From assembly GCA_964372035.1 (NCBI GenBank), contig CAYJPK010000059.1, positions 1 through 13,614 on the forward strand: DNA of 13,614 nt. The letters run 5' to 3'. Source of the DNA: CAYJPK01 sp964372035. Lineage in GTDB: Bacteria; Desulfobacterota; Desulfovibrionia; Desulfovibrionales; Desulfovibrionaceae. Shown here piece by piece: positions 7,157 through 13,614 of the stretch. Position 1 is the stretch's first letter. Every line of letters begins with the position of its first letter. Below the pieces are notes generated by a model that saw only the letters and a list, made by a program, of their open reading frames with translations, had not been told where the DNA came from and searched no databases. The position numbers were made by a program, and so were the translations under genes.

Positions 7157-7550
7157 ATATATATACATTTTCGCTTTTCTGCTATTTTTTGGTGGAATTT
7201 CGTACCTAACTTATTCTGGCTTGTCAGAGGGTAGTGTATATTTCTTAAATGTTAGTGAAGCGTTAGCCGCACCTAATGACGAGGTCAAATCAGCAAGACT
7301 GTTTGGAACAGTTGCGCCAGATGGGCTTGTTCATGCAGATAGCGGTCTTGGGGTTCAGTTTTTATTAGCTGATGAAAAGGACGCTTCGCAAACTTTACGA
7401 GTTGATTATCAGGGCGTTGTACCTGATACCTTTCAAGCTGGTGCAGAGGTAATTGTTGAGGGAACACTAGAAAATAAGAGTGTTTTTAAAGCTAATAGCC
7501 TTATGACGAAGTGTCCATCAAAGTACGAAAAAGAAAACAGAGAATCTTAA
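7143..7550 (+). CDS. ccmE: CcmE haem chaperone, CxxxY variant
   Basis: CcmE is the periplasmic haem chaperone of cytochrome c maturation System I. It receives haem from CcmABCD and passes it to CcmF. The 135-residue protein has one N-terminal membrane anchor (about 6-24), then a small OB-fold beta-barrel with family marks SEGSVYFLNVSEAL (28-41) and RLFGTV (52-57). Canonical CcmE binds haem covalently through histidine in HxxxY. Here the position reads CPSKY, with C124 and Y128, the CxxxY variant described in archaea and Desulfovibrio. The tail after Y128 is short (EKENRES), without the proline-rich extension of proteobacterial CcmE. The ATG lies inside the end of the CNNM gene, with GAGGA at 7127-7131 as SD at rather long spacing. 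Confidence 0.93.
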   Translation: MKKNRYIYIFAFLLFFGGISYLTYSGLSEGSVYFLNVSEALAAPNDEVKSARLFGTVAPDGLVHADSGLGVQFLLADEKDASQTLRVDYQGVVPDTFQAGAEVIVEGTLENKSVFKANSLMTKCPSKYEKENRES

Positions 7551-7568
7551 AAAACACATGAGTAAATA

Positions 7569-9461
7569 ATGGCAACAATCGCTTACATAATATTAATGTT
7601 AGCGTTTTTGTGTTCTATTATGGCTATTTGTTCTATAGTCATGCGCTTATGGCAACAAGAATACGAAAATGTTAAAATTTGTGAATATGCAAATATCGTT
7701 CAGACAGGGGCCTTAACTTGTGCATCAATAATATTACTTATTGCACTTGTTAATTATGATTTTTCAATAGTTTATGTTGCATCATATACTGATAGCTTAT
7801 TACCGCTTTTTTACCGCTTAACAGCTTTTTGGGCTGGTCAGCCTGGCTCGCTTTTATTTTGGACTTGGTCAATGGTCATTGCTGGCTTTATTTTCCAATT
7901 CTTAAAAGCTTACAAGAACTTACCAACTCGCTCACAGCTTTGGTACTGGTTGTTTTATTTTTCAGTGATTGCGTTTTTTATTTTGCTAATGCTTAATTGG
8001 AGCAATCCATTTATGACTTATAAAAACCCAGTTGCCGACGGTAATGGCTTAAATCCGCTCTTACAAAATCCAGGCATGATTTTTCACCCTCCATTACTAT
8101 TCTGGGGCTATGGTGGATTTTTAATTCCTAGCTGTTTGGCTTTAGCACAAGCAATGTCAAATGAGCATGAGTATGATTTTGCAATAGTCACAAGACCCTT
8201 TATCATGCTTGCTTGGTTGTTTTTAACAGCAGGTATTGTGCTTGGTGCTTGGTGGTCATATATGGAGCTTGGCTGGGGCGGTTACTGGGCATGGGATCCT
8301 GTTGAAAATGCTTCACTTATTCCATGGCTCGTTTCGACTGCTGCCTTGCATACTTGCGTAATTCAGCATTTTCGTAATAAATTATATAGAACAAATATAT
8401 TTTTAATGGCACTCACGACAGTTTCTGCTATTTTTGCGACTTACCTTGTGAGAAGTGGAGTTGTTCAATCATTACACGCCTTTGGTGATGGTGGAGTTGG
8501 TACTCCATTATTAGCTTTTGTCTTGATTACAACGGCGCTTAGCATTGTTTGCTCTATGAATTGTAAAAATGAAAAAGCAACAAGCTTAGATGGTATTGAA
8601 ACTAAAGAGGGCTTTTTAGTCTTAACAGCATGGCTATTTATCGCCCTTAGTGTGATTATTTTAATTGCAACTTTATATCCTGTTATATATGGATTTTTTG
8701 CTGGATTTGGCGGTGGTTCTGCTCAAGTTCAAGGTTTAACAGCAGCCTTTTATAATAGGGTTTGCTTGCCGTTATTTGCACTAATTGTTGCTGTTCTTGC
8801 GCTTTGCCCTTGGCTTGGCTTTAGTGGTAAAATACGTGATATGCATAAATTTCTAGCAGTTATTGCAGTTTTTATAGGCTCTTGTGCAATCTTATGGTTT
8901 ATGGGCTACCGTATTCCTGTCGCTGTTCTTGGTATGGGTGCCGGAGTTGCTGCATGTTTAAGTGCAGGACTTGTACTTTTTGATAAGACATCATGGTCAA
9001 ATCGTCCAAAATTAGCGGCTTATGGTGTGCATTTAGGTGTGGCACTTATTGCTCTTGGCATTTCCTTTTCTGGTCCGTATAAGCTTGAAAAAGAAACCAT
9101 TCTTGCACCTGGTCAAAGCGTGCAAGTTGGAGCTTTTCACGTTACTTTAAATAAACTAAGTCAAGGTAATGAAAAAAACTATGAATACTTAATGGCTGAA
9201 CTAGCTGTTAAATCAGGTGATAAAGTAGTAATGAGCTATCCGCAGCGTAGAATTTATGCAAAATGGGATAATCGTGCTTTTGCTGAATCCGATGTTATTC
9301 CATCGCTTGCTAATGAATTTTATGCAACGCTCTTAGCAATGGACGAAAAGGGCAGAGCAACACTGCGTGTTAGTTCAAATCCGCTTGTAAATTGGATGTG
9401 GATTGGTGGTGTGCTAATGTGTTTATTCCCTTTAATCGCTTTAAAGCGTCGCACGGGCTAA
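7569..9461 (+). CDS. ccmF: CcmF haem lyase, haem transfer to apocytochrome c
   Basis: CcmF takes haem from CcmE and attaches it to the CXXCH motif of apocytochromes on the periplasmic face. This 630-residue polytopic membrane protein has the tryptophan-rich WWD motif ELGWGGYWAWDPVENASLIP (233-252). Four histidines expected to ligate the two haems are present: H173 (IFHPPLLFWG), H261 (AALHTCVIQ), H303 (SGVVQSLHAFGDG) and H488 (YGVHLGVAL). These lie at or very near the Escherichia coli positions. A large periplasmic segment follows about residue 503, and one last membrane helix (about 607-624) ends at a basic tail. The start is ATG at 7569, 18 bp after ccmE, with no good SD (only GAGT nearby), so translation may be modest or coupled. 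It is full length, with no sign of the split CcmF seen in some lineages. Confidence 0.96.
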   Translation: MATIAYIILMLAFLCSIMAICSIVMRLWQQEYENVKICEYANIVQTGALTCASIILLIALVNYDFSIVYVASYTDSLLPLFYRLTAFWAGQPGSLLFWTWSMVIAGFIFQFLKAYKNLPTRSQLWYWLFYFSVIAFFILLMLNWSNPFMTYKNPVADGNGLNPLLQNPGMIFHPPLLFWGYGGFLIPSCLALAQAMSNEHEYDFAIVTRPFIMLAWLFLTAGIVLGAWWSYMELGWGGYWAWDPVENASLIPWLVSTAALHTCVIQHFRNKLYRTNIFLMALTTVSAIFATYLVRSGVVQSLHAFGDGGVGTPLLAFVLITTALSIVCSMNCKNEKATSLDGIETKEGFLVLTAWLFIALSVIILIATLYPVIYGFFAGFGGGSAQVQGLTAAFYNRVCLPLFALIVAVLALCPWLGFSGKIRDMHKFLAVIAVFIGSCAILWFMGYRIPVAVLGMGAGVAACLSAGLVLFDKTSWSNRPKLAAYGVHLGVALIALGISFSGPYKLEKETILAPGQSVQVGAFHVTLNKLSQGNEKNYEYLMAELAVKSGDKVVMSYPQRRIYAKWDNRAFAESDVIPSLANEFYATLLAMDEKGRATLRVSSNPLVNWMWIGGVLMCLFPLIALKRRTG

Positions 9462-9465
9462 GGAT

Positions 9466-10101
9466 ATGTTACTGACACTAGAAAATGTCAGTAAGAAATA
9501 TGGGACTCGCACGATTTTAAAAAGTGTGAGTCTTAATATTTATAGCGGTGGTATAAGCTTGATTTTAGGCAAAAATGGTGCTGGTAAGTCTAGCTTATTA
9601 AAGCTTATGGCAGGCTTAACAAAGCCAAGTAGTGGAAAAATAGAGCAGCATTGTCGTATTTCATATCTTGGGCATGAGACTTGTGTTTATGGTGATTTAA
9701 CAGCTTATGATAATTTAGTTTTTTGGCAAAAACTGTATGGTTTAAATTACGATAAAAAACACATTCTAAGCATGCTTGAACGAGTTGGTTTAAAGAAAAT
9801 GGCTTATGAGCCAGCCAAAATATTTTCTCGTGGAATGTCACAACGTCTTAATTTAGCAAGAGTTTTATTGCAAGAAGCTGATTTGTTATTACTTGATGAG
9901 CCTCGCAGTGGGCTTGATGCAAATTCTGCGCTTGTTCTGGATAGTGAGATTGAAAGCGCAAAAAAGCGTGGTGTTTCAGTAGTTATGGTGACACATAATA
10001 TTGAATATGATATGAAATTAGCCGATAGAATGATATTAATTGAAAAGCAAAAGCTTGCTTTTGATGGCAGTAAAGAAGACTATGAGGCAAGCATATGTTG
10101 A
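9466..10101 (+). CDS. ccmA: CcmA, ATPase subunit of the haem-handling ABC complex
   Basis: CcmA is the cytoplasmic ATPase of CcmABCD. Its ATP hydrolysis releases holo-CcmE from CcmC. The 211-residue protein has Walker A GKNGAGKS (35-42), a signature segment FSRGMSQR (120-127, a divergent LSGGQ), Walker B LLLDEP (141-146) and the switch histidine H177 in MVTHN. The Q-loop region reads LGHETCVYGDLTAYDNL, where the LGH followed by LTAxxNL pattern is typical of CcmA; this and the neighbours set the assignment apart from generic ABC ATPases. Only 4 bp separate it from ccmF. The AAGGA that should serve as SD (9460-9464) overlaps the ccmF stop and lies nearly against the ATG, which is unusually close; reinitiation by ribosomes leaving ccmF is likely. 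Confidence 0.93.
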   Translation: MLLTLENVSKKYGTRTILKSVSLNIYSGGISLILGKNGAGKSSLLKLMAGLTKPSSGKIEQHCRISYLGHETCVYGDLTAYDNLVFWQKLYGLNYDKKHILSMLERVGLKKMAYEPAKIFSRGMSQRLNLARVLLQEADLLLLDEPRSGLDANSALVLDSEIESAKKRGVSVVMVTHNIEYDMKLADRMILIEKQKLAFDGSKEDYEASIC

Positions 10102-10739
10102 GGGCTAGCCTAATAATTGCAGTAAAGGATCTGCGCCTACTTTTGATGGGTGGCGGTGGACTTGTGCAAAGCTTATTTTTAGGCTTGATTTTAATTTTTA
10201 TGTTTAGCCTTTCTCGCACACCAGATCAAGTGATTTCCTTGCAAAGTGCTTCAACTATTTTTTGGCTGTCTTCTGCTTTTTGTTTAGTTTTAGCTGGTAA
10301 TATGTGCTATAATATAGAAGAAAATAACAAGGCTAAGTTTGCTTTATTATTAATAAATTCACCACGTCAAAGCATTTTTTTAGCAAAATTTATAGCAATT
10401 TTAATTGTTTTATTTTTAGCGCAACTTGTTTTTTTACCTGCTGTTGCTATTTTTTTGAACCAAACTTTTGACTTAAACCATTCCATAATTGCTATAATCA
10501 TGGTTGACTTAGGTCTTGCTATCTTAGGAGCGCTACTTGGGGCTTTAGCTTGTGGTAGTAACAATAAAGATACTTTATTATCCTTAATTTTGTTTCCACT
10601 TTTGATTCCATTATTACTTGCAGGAATTAAATTGTTAACAGCTTGGGATATTTCATGGTTTAATTTGTGTGTAGGCTTTGACCTTATTTTTATGGCATTA
10701 GCCTTGCTTTTATATCCATTTATTTATGATGAGGATTAA
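10095..10739 (+). CDS. ccmB: CcmB, membrane subunit of the haem-handling ABC complex
   Basis: CcmB is the membrane partner of CcmA in CcmABCD. This 214-residue protein is very hydrophobic, with about six membrane segments. It begins with a short amphipathic stretch ending in AVKDLRLLL, as in other CcmB proteins. Segment LLSLILFPLLIPLLLAGIK (about 160-178) matches the conserved LP..IP..I..G pattern of the family, and the protein ends YPFIYDED. The start codon lies within the end of ccmA (7-nt overlap), and the stop abuts the ccmC start directly, so the three genes are tightly coupled. There is no canonical catalytic residue to check in this family, so the assignment rests on length, topology, the IP motif and position. 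Confidence 0.9.
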   Translation: MLRASLIIAVKDLRLLLMGGGGLVQSLFLGLILIFMFSLSRTPDQVISLQSASTIFWLSSAFCLVLAGNMCYNIEENNKAKFALLLINSPRQSIFLAKFIAILIVLFLAQLVFLPAVAIFLNQTFDLNHSIIAIIMVDLGLAILGALLGALACGSNNKDTLLSLILFPLLIPLLLAGIKLLTAWDISWFNLCVGFDLIFMALALLLYPFIYDED

Positions 10740-11399
10740 ATGAAATTACATAAATTATTAGCAATTATCGGCTGTATTAGCATGATGATTTGTCAATATT
10801 TAATCTATATTTACAGCCCTATAGAGAAATTTATGGGCGTAACTCAAAAGATTTTTTATATCCACTTACCACTCGCTTGGTGGGGATTATTTAGCTTTTT
10901 TATAGTCTTTGTGGCGAGCATCTTATTTTTAATTAAAAAAGATTATCGCTATGATAAATTATCGCATAGTGCGGCAGAATTTGGCTTAGTGCTAGCTACT
11001 TTAGCCCTTGTTACAGGTTCAATTTGGGGTAAGCATTCATGGGGAGTTTGGTGGACATGGGATCCACGCTTAACAACAACCTTAATCCTTTGCTTTTTAT
11101 ATTTTGCATACTTATTATTTAGAGCGCAAGATATGAACATTGAACGCAAGGCTAAAATTAGTGCTGCTATTGGTATCTTGGCTTTTGTAGATGTGCCATT
11201 AGTTTTCTTATCGGCTAGAATGTGGCGCTCTATCCACCCAGCAGTTTTTGCAAATAAGGGCGGTGGTTTAGAGCCAGAAATGAAATTTACAGTTATTGCA
11301 TGTGTGCTTTCGTTTGGATTTATATTTGCATCTATATTAATGCTTAGATATAAACAATTAAAGCAAGAAGCACAATTGGAGAATATAAATGAATACTAA
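10740..11399 (+). CDS. ccmC: CcmC, haem delivery to CcmE
   Basis: CcmC binds haem at the periplasmic surface and loads it onto CcmE. The 219-residue protein has six likely membrane segments and the WWD signature WGKHSWGVWWTWDPRLT (96-112). The two external haem-ligand histidines are H42 in QKIFYIHLPLAWW and H166 in MWRSIHPAVF, matching H60 and H184 of the Escherichia coli protein by context. LSARMWRSIHP (157-167) is typical of CcmC rather than the related CcsA or CcmF. The ATG follows the ccmB TAA without any gap, and GAGG at 10731-10734 is a good SD. The last 11 nt overlap a small ccmD-like gene. Confidence 0.95.
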   Translation: MKLHKLLAIIGCISMMICQYLIYIYSPIEKFMGVTQKIFYIHLPLAWWGLFSFFIVFVASILFLIKKDYRYDKLSHSAAEFGLVLATLALVTGSIWGKHSWGVWWTWDPRLTTTLILCFLYFAYLLFRAQDMNIERKAKISAAIGILAFVDVPLVFLSARMWRSIHPAVFANKGGGLEPEMKFTVIACVLSFGFIFASILMLRYKQLKQEAQLENINEY

Positions 11400-11520
11400 C
11401 TACTTAATGTTTGCAAATATCGTGTTTTGGTTAGGTCTTGGTCTATACTTATTGTTTATTGGCAAAAAGCAAAAAAATATTTCTAACAAGCTAGATTTAA
11501 TGGATAATAACGATGAATAA
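11389..11520 (+). CDS. ccmD: CcmD-like small membrane protein (43 residues)
   Basis: This very short gene is easily missed. From the ATG at 11389 it encodes MNTNYLMFANIVFWLGLGLY and continues LLFIGKKQKNISNKLDLMDN before ending NDE. It has a short N-terminal periplasmic part, a single membrane helix (about residues 6-24), then a basic, polar cytoplasmic tail. That matches CcmD, a small protein that stabilises CcmC with CcmE and completes the CcmABCD complex. The sequence is poorly conserved in this family, so the call rests on topology, size and position directly after ccmC. A perfect GGAG at 11378-11381, seven bases before the ATG, supports translation. It overlaps ccmC by 11 nt and the downstream TPR gene by 8 nt, so it fills the space between them. 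Confidence 0.85.
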   Translation: MNTNYLMFANIVFWLGLGLYLLFIGKKQKNISNKLDLMDNNDE

Positions 11521-12076
11521 AAAAAATAATAAAATAATATTAGCTTTTGTAGGGCTTTGCGCTGTTTTGATGTTAGCTAGTGCGCTTGCTCATAGGTTTA
11601 CAAATCCGAGCTTGGTAAAGGATAATCCAGTTCAACAGCAGTCACAAGTGCCATCGCAAATGGCTGGTGGTCAGCCAAATGAGCTTGCAATGTTAATGCA
11701 AAAGATTCAAACAAATCCACAAGATAAAGATGCTCTTTTAGCCTTGGCAGAGCAGTTTTTGCAAATGCAAGATCCAACTGCGGCAGCTAACTTTGCCAGT
11801 CAATTAATAAACCTTGAGCCAAATCATTTTGAAGGCTTGTATATTCTTGGCATTAGCTTGCATCAACAGGGGAAATACGATGAGGCAAGAAATACACTTG
11901 AACAAGCTTTATCAATTAAAGAAGATGTTACGCTTTTATTCAGCCTTGGTGTGCTTTATAGTCATTTTTTAAATGACAAAGTTAAGGCTAAAACTTATTT
12001 TGAGCGTGCACTTAAAGCTAATAATTTACCTGATGATTTAAAAACAGCTATTGAAGAAGAGCTTGGCAAGATTTAA
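11513..12076 (+). CDS. Membrane-anchored TPR protein, probable CcmI/NrfG-like assembly factor
   Basis: This 187-residue protein has a lysine-rich N-terminus, one membrane helix (about 8-26) and a glutamine/proline-rich linker (31-55). A periplasmic TPR domain follows. Three repeats can be placed at about 71-104 (LALAEQFLQMQDPTAAANFA), 105-137 (FEGLYILGISLHQQGKYDEA) and 138-171 (LFSLGVLYSHFLNDKVKAKT). TPR proteins of cytochrome c maturation (CcmI, NrfG) hold the C-terminus of apocytochromes for haem attachment. Position directly after ccmD, with an 8-nt overlap, supports such a role here, although no CcmH-like CxxC thioredoxin-type domain is present. It is probably the last gene of the ccm transcript. 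The role is inferred from context; the TPR fold itself is clear. Confidence 0.82.
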   Translation: MNKKNNKIILAFVGLCAVLMLASALAHRFTNPSLVKDNPVQQQSQVPSQMAGGQPNELAMLMQKIQTNPQDKDALLALAEQFLQMQDPTAAANFASQLINLEPNHFEGLYILGISLHQQGKYDEARNTLEQALSIKEDVTLLFSLGVLYSHFLNDKVKAKTYFERALKANNLPDDLKTAIEEELGKI

Positions 12077-12091
12077 ATTATCTGTTGTTTA

Positions 12092-12121
12092 TTGACAAAT
12101 TTATAAATAATGAATTATTGT
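12092..12121 (+). promoter_or_regulatory. Probable sigma-70 promoter of ftsY
   Basis: A perfect -35 hexamer TTGACA (12092-12097) is followed after 18 bp by TATTGT (12116-12121, four of six consensus matches). Transcription would start near 12128, leaving a leader of about 24 nt that contains the GAGGG ribosome binding site (12141-12145) of ftsY. The 75-bp gap is the longest between plus-strand genes here and is very AT-rich. No terminator precedes it, so ccm read-through into ftsY is also likely. Confidence 0.5.
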
Positions 12122-12151
12122 TTTTAAAATTTTAAAAGTTGAGGGTTTATA

Positions 12152-13534
12152 ATGGGTTTTTTTTCATCGCTTAAAAAAATGTGGTCAAAGGACAAGTCAG
12201 ATGATGTTTCACATGATAAGTCAGAATTAAAACTTGAAGAGAGTTCAGCTGTTGTATCTGAAAAAAATGAAGAAGTAGCGAGTGCTACAAATTCTGATAG
12301 CCTTGTTGATGGCAATACAAAAATTGATGATGAAGAACTAGGGCAAACTCTTGGTGTTCTTTTACGTCAGGCAGAGCCCAAACTTTCGAACTGGTTAGAA
12401 ATTACCTTAGATGGTGTTGAAACTGTTGGTGATAAATTATGGCGACGTTTGTATTTTCTGTTAACTTCGTTAAGTGCACCTGAAGATGAGGCTAATAAGT
12501 TTGTATCTGATTTTAAAGCTTGGTCAGAACGTATGGAATATCACTATGTTATTGACTTTAAATCAGAGCTTCAATATCGCTTAGCTCTTGCGCTCGAACT
12601 CGAAGATGAAGATGATGAACAAGACAGAATTTTTAAGGCGCTTAATACTGGTTTAGCACAAACACGTGAAAAATTAGGGCTTGGCTTACAGGCTATTTTT
12701 GCAAGCCACACTGACTTAAATGCACAGTTTTGGGACGAACTAGAGGAATTATTTATTCGTTCTGATATTGGTGTTGAAAGTGCAATGGAGTTAATTTCAA
12801 GACTTAGAAAAGAAGCTGGTATTAGTGGGGCTACAACACCAGAAGAATTTATGCCAATTTTTGAAGCTGAACTTGTTGAAATATTTAAAACTCATCCTAA
12901 AATTGCAGTGACAAACCCACCTGAAATTGTTTTGATGATTGGTGTAAATGGAGTTGGTAAAACTACCACAATTGCAAAACTTGCTTATCGGGCGCATATG
13001 CAAGGCAAAAAGACTTTGTTAGTTGCAGCTGATACTTTTAGAGCGGCAGCAGTTTCACAATTAGGAGTATGGGCAGAGCGCACAAATTCAGATTTTTTTG
13101 CAAAAAAAGAAGGCACAGAGCCTGCGGCAGTTGTCTTTGAGGCTATGGATAAAGCCTTAGAATCTGATTATGATTTAATCATTGTTGATACAGCAGGAAG
13201 ACTTCATACTAAGACAAATTTAATGGACGAGCTTAAAAAAGTTCGTGGTATAATTAGCCGTAAATACGGAACAGATGCACCACACAGAACTATTTTAATA
13301 GTAGATGCTACAACAGGTCAAAACGCAATTTCACAAGCAAAAATGTTTAAAGAACAATGTGATGTTGATGAAATAATCTTAACAAAGCTTGATGGAACTG
13401 CCAAAGGTGGTATTGCTATAGCAATTTCAATGCAGCTTAATATCCCAATAACCTTTATTGGTCTTGGTGAAAAGATGGAAGACTTACGACCATTTAACGG
13501 TAAAGATTTTGCCAAAGCAATTTTGCAATACTAA
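12152..13534 (+). CDS. ftsY: Signal recognition particle receptor FtsY
   Basis: FtsY is the SRP receptor GTPase that brings ribosomes making membrane proteins to the translocon. The 460-residue protein begins with an amphipathic membrane-targeting segment MGFFSSLKKMW, then an acidic serine-rich linker to about residue 62. A helical stretch of about 63-150 looks folded rather than disordered, with tryptophans at 81, 97 and 124. The N domain (about 158-245) contains LGLGLQAIFASH and DELEELFIRSDIGVE. The G domain carries G1 GVNGVGKT (264-271), DTFRAAA (294-300), DTAGRLHTK (346-354), TKLDGTAKGG (411-420) and FIGLGEKMEDLRPF (435-448). All are intact and typical of FtsY rather than Ffh, since there is no methionine-rich M domain. 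GAGGG at 12141-12145 is a good SD. A terminator follows. Confidence 0.97.
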   Translation: MGFFSSLKKMWSKDKSDDVSHDKSELKLEESSAVVSEKNEEVASATNSDSLVDGNTKIDDEELGQTLGVLLRQAEPKLSNWLEITLDGVETVGDKLWRRLYFLLTSLSAPEDEANKFVSDFKAWSERMEYHYVIDFKSELQYRLALALELEDEDDEQDRIFKALNTGLAQTREKLGLGLQAIFASHTDLNAQFWDELEELFIRSDIGVESAMELISRLRKEAGISGATTPEEFMPIFEAELVEIFKTHPKIAVTNPPEIVLMIGVNGVGKTTTIAKLAYRAHMQGKKTLLVAADTFRAAAVSQLGVWAERTNSDFFAKKEGTEPAAVVFEAMDKALESDYDLIIVDTAGRLHTKTNLMDELKKVRGIISRKYGTDAPHRTILIVDATTGQNAISQAKMFKEQCDVDEIILTKLDGTAKGGIAIAISMQLNIPITFIGLGEKMEDLRPFNGKDFAKAILQY

Positions 13535-13548
13535 GTTGAGGTTTTTAG

Positions 13549-13571
13549 AGGCGCTTTTAGCGCCTTTTTTT
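13549..13571 (+). terminator. Intrinsic terminator after ftsY
   Basis: AGGCGC (13549-13554) pairs with GCGCCT (13560-13565) around a TTTTA loop, and the stem runs straight into seven T residues (13565-13571). One G-T wobble and one A-T pair can extend the base. It begins 15 bp after the ftsY stop and has a T-tract only in the plus direction, so it ends the rightward ccm-ftsY transcription unit. Confidence 0.88.
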
Positions 13572-13614
13572 ATTTTGTGTTATTATATTTAGTCGATGAT
13601 GAAAAACATGTTAA

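Noticed and set aside
7558..7569. Minimal ORF ATG AGT AAA TAA just before ccmF, with its stop overlapping the ccmF ATG
   Set aside because: Three codons with no ribosome binding site; most likely chance in an AT-rich gap, although a reinitiation role cannot be excluded.
13596..13614. Possible start of a next gene (ATG ATG AAA AAC ATG) at the right edge
   Set aside because: Only six codons are visible and there is no ribosome binding site; AT-rich -10-like sequence precedes it too closely. More sequence would be needed to call it.
1..13614. Search for tRNA/rRNA genes, CRISPR arrays, transposases, integrases, riboswitches or a defence island
   Set aside because: No repeated spacer pattern, transposase motif or tRNA-like cloverleaf was seen by eye; apart from the left edge, the window is almost fully occupied by ordinary coding genes.

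Overview
The window is an A+T-rich (roughly one third G+C by eye, not computed), densely packed bacterial chromosome segment with 15 protein genes and no RNA genes, insertion sequences or CRISPR arrays that I can see. The best-supported guess for the host is a low-GC member of the Desulfovibrio lineage (Desulfobacterota) or a close relative. Three points support this: CcmE carries the CxxxY haem-binding motif instead of HxxxY, a variant known from Desulfovibrio and archaea; the ccmEFABCD-TPR cluster has no ccmG or ccmH; and a beta-CASP RNA-processing enzyme is linked to rsmD-coaD. This is inference; no database search was possible.

Layout. Positions 1-177 hold no complete gene but contain a strong bidirectional terminator hairpin and several smaller inverted repeats. 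From 6077 leftward to 178, six genes lie on the minus strand: a CobD/HisC-like PLP aminotransferase, an unrecognised 342-residue protein, a beta-CASP metallo-beta-lactamase-fold RNA hydrolase, rsmD (16S rRNA m2G966 methyltransferase), coaD (phosphopantetheine adenylyltransferase) and a fused MsrB-MsrA methionine sulfoxide reductase. The gaps are at most 57 bp, rsmD and coaD overlap by 49 nt, and the coaD-msr junction contains a hairpin that would bury the msr ribosome binding site.

From 6116 rightward, nine genes lie on the plus strand: a CNNM/CBS-pair membrane protein, ccmE, ccmF, ccmA, ccmB, ccmC, a 43-codon ccmD-like gene, a membrane-anchored TPR protein and ftsY. The genes up to the TPR protein overlap or nearly abut. 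ftsY has its own plausible sigma-70 promoter and is followed by a clean intrinsic terminator.

Functionally, the plus-strand block is a complete haem-handling module for c-type cytochrome maturation. CcmABCD would load haem onto CcmE through the variant cysteine, and CcmF would transfer it to apocytochrome, probably assisted by the TPR protein. The block ends with the SRP receptor needed to insert such membrane proteins. The minus-strand block is mostly housekeeping (RNA turnover, ribosome modification, CoA synthesis, protein repair) plus one probable cobalamin-pathway enzyme and one unknown. I saw no clear wholly new system. The most useful leads are the SD-sequestering hairpin before msr, the variant Ccm system with its easily missed ccmD, and the unknown 342-residue protein.
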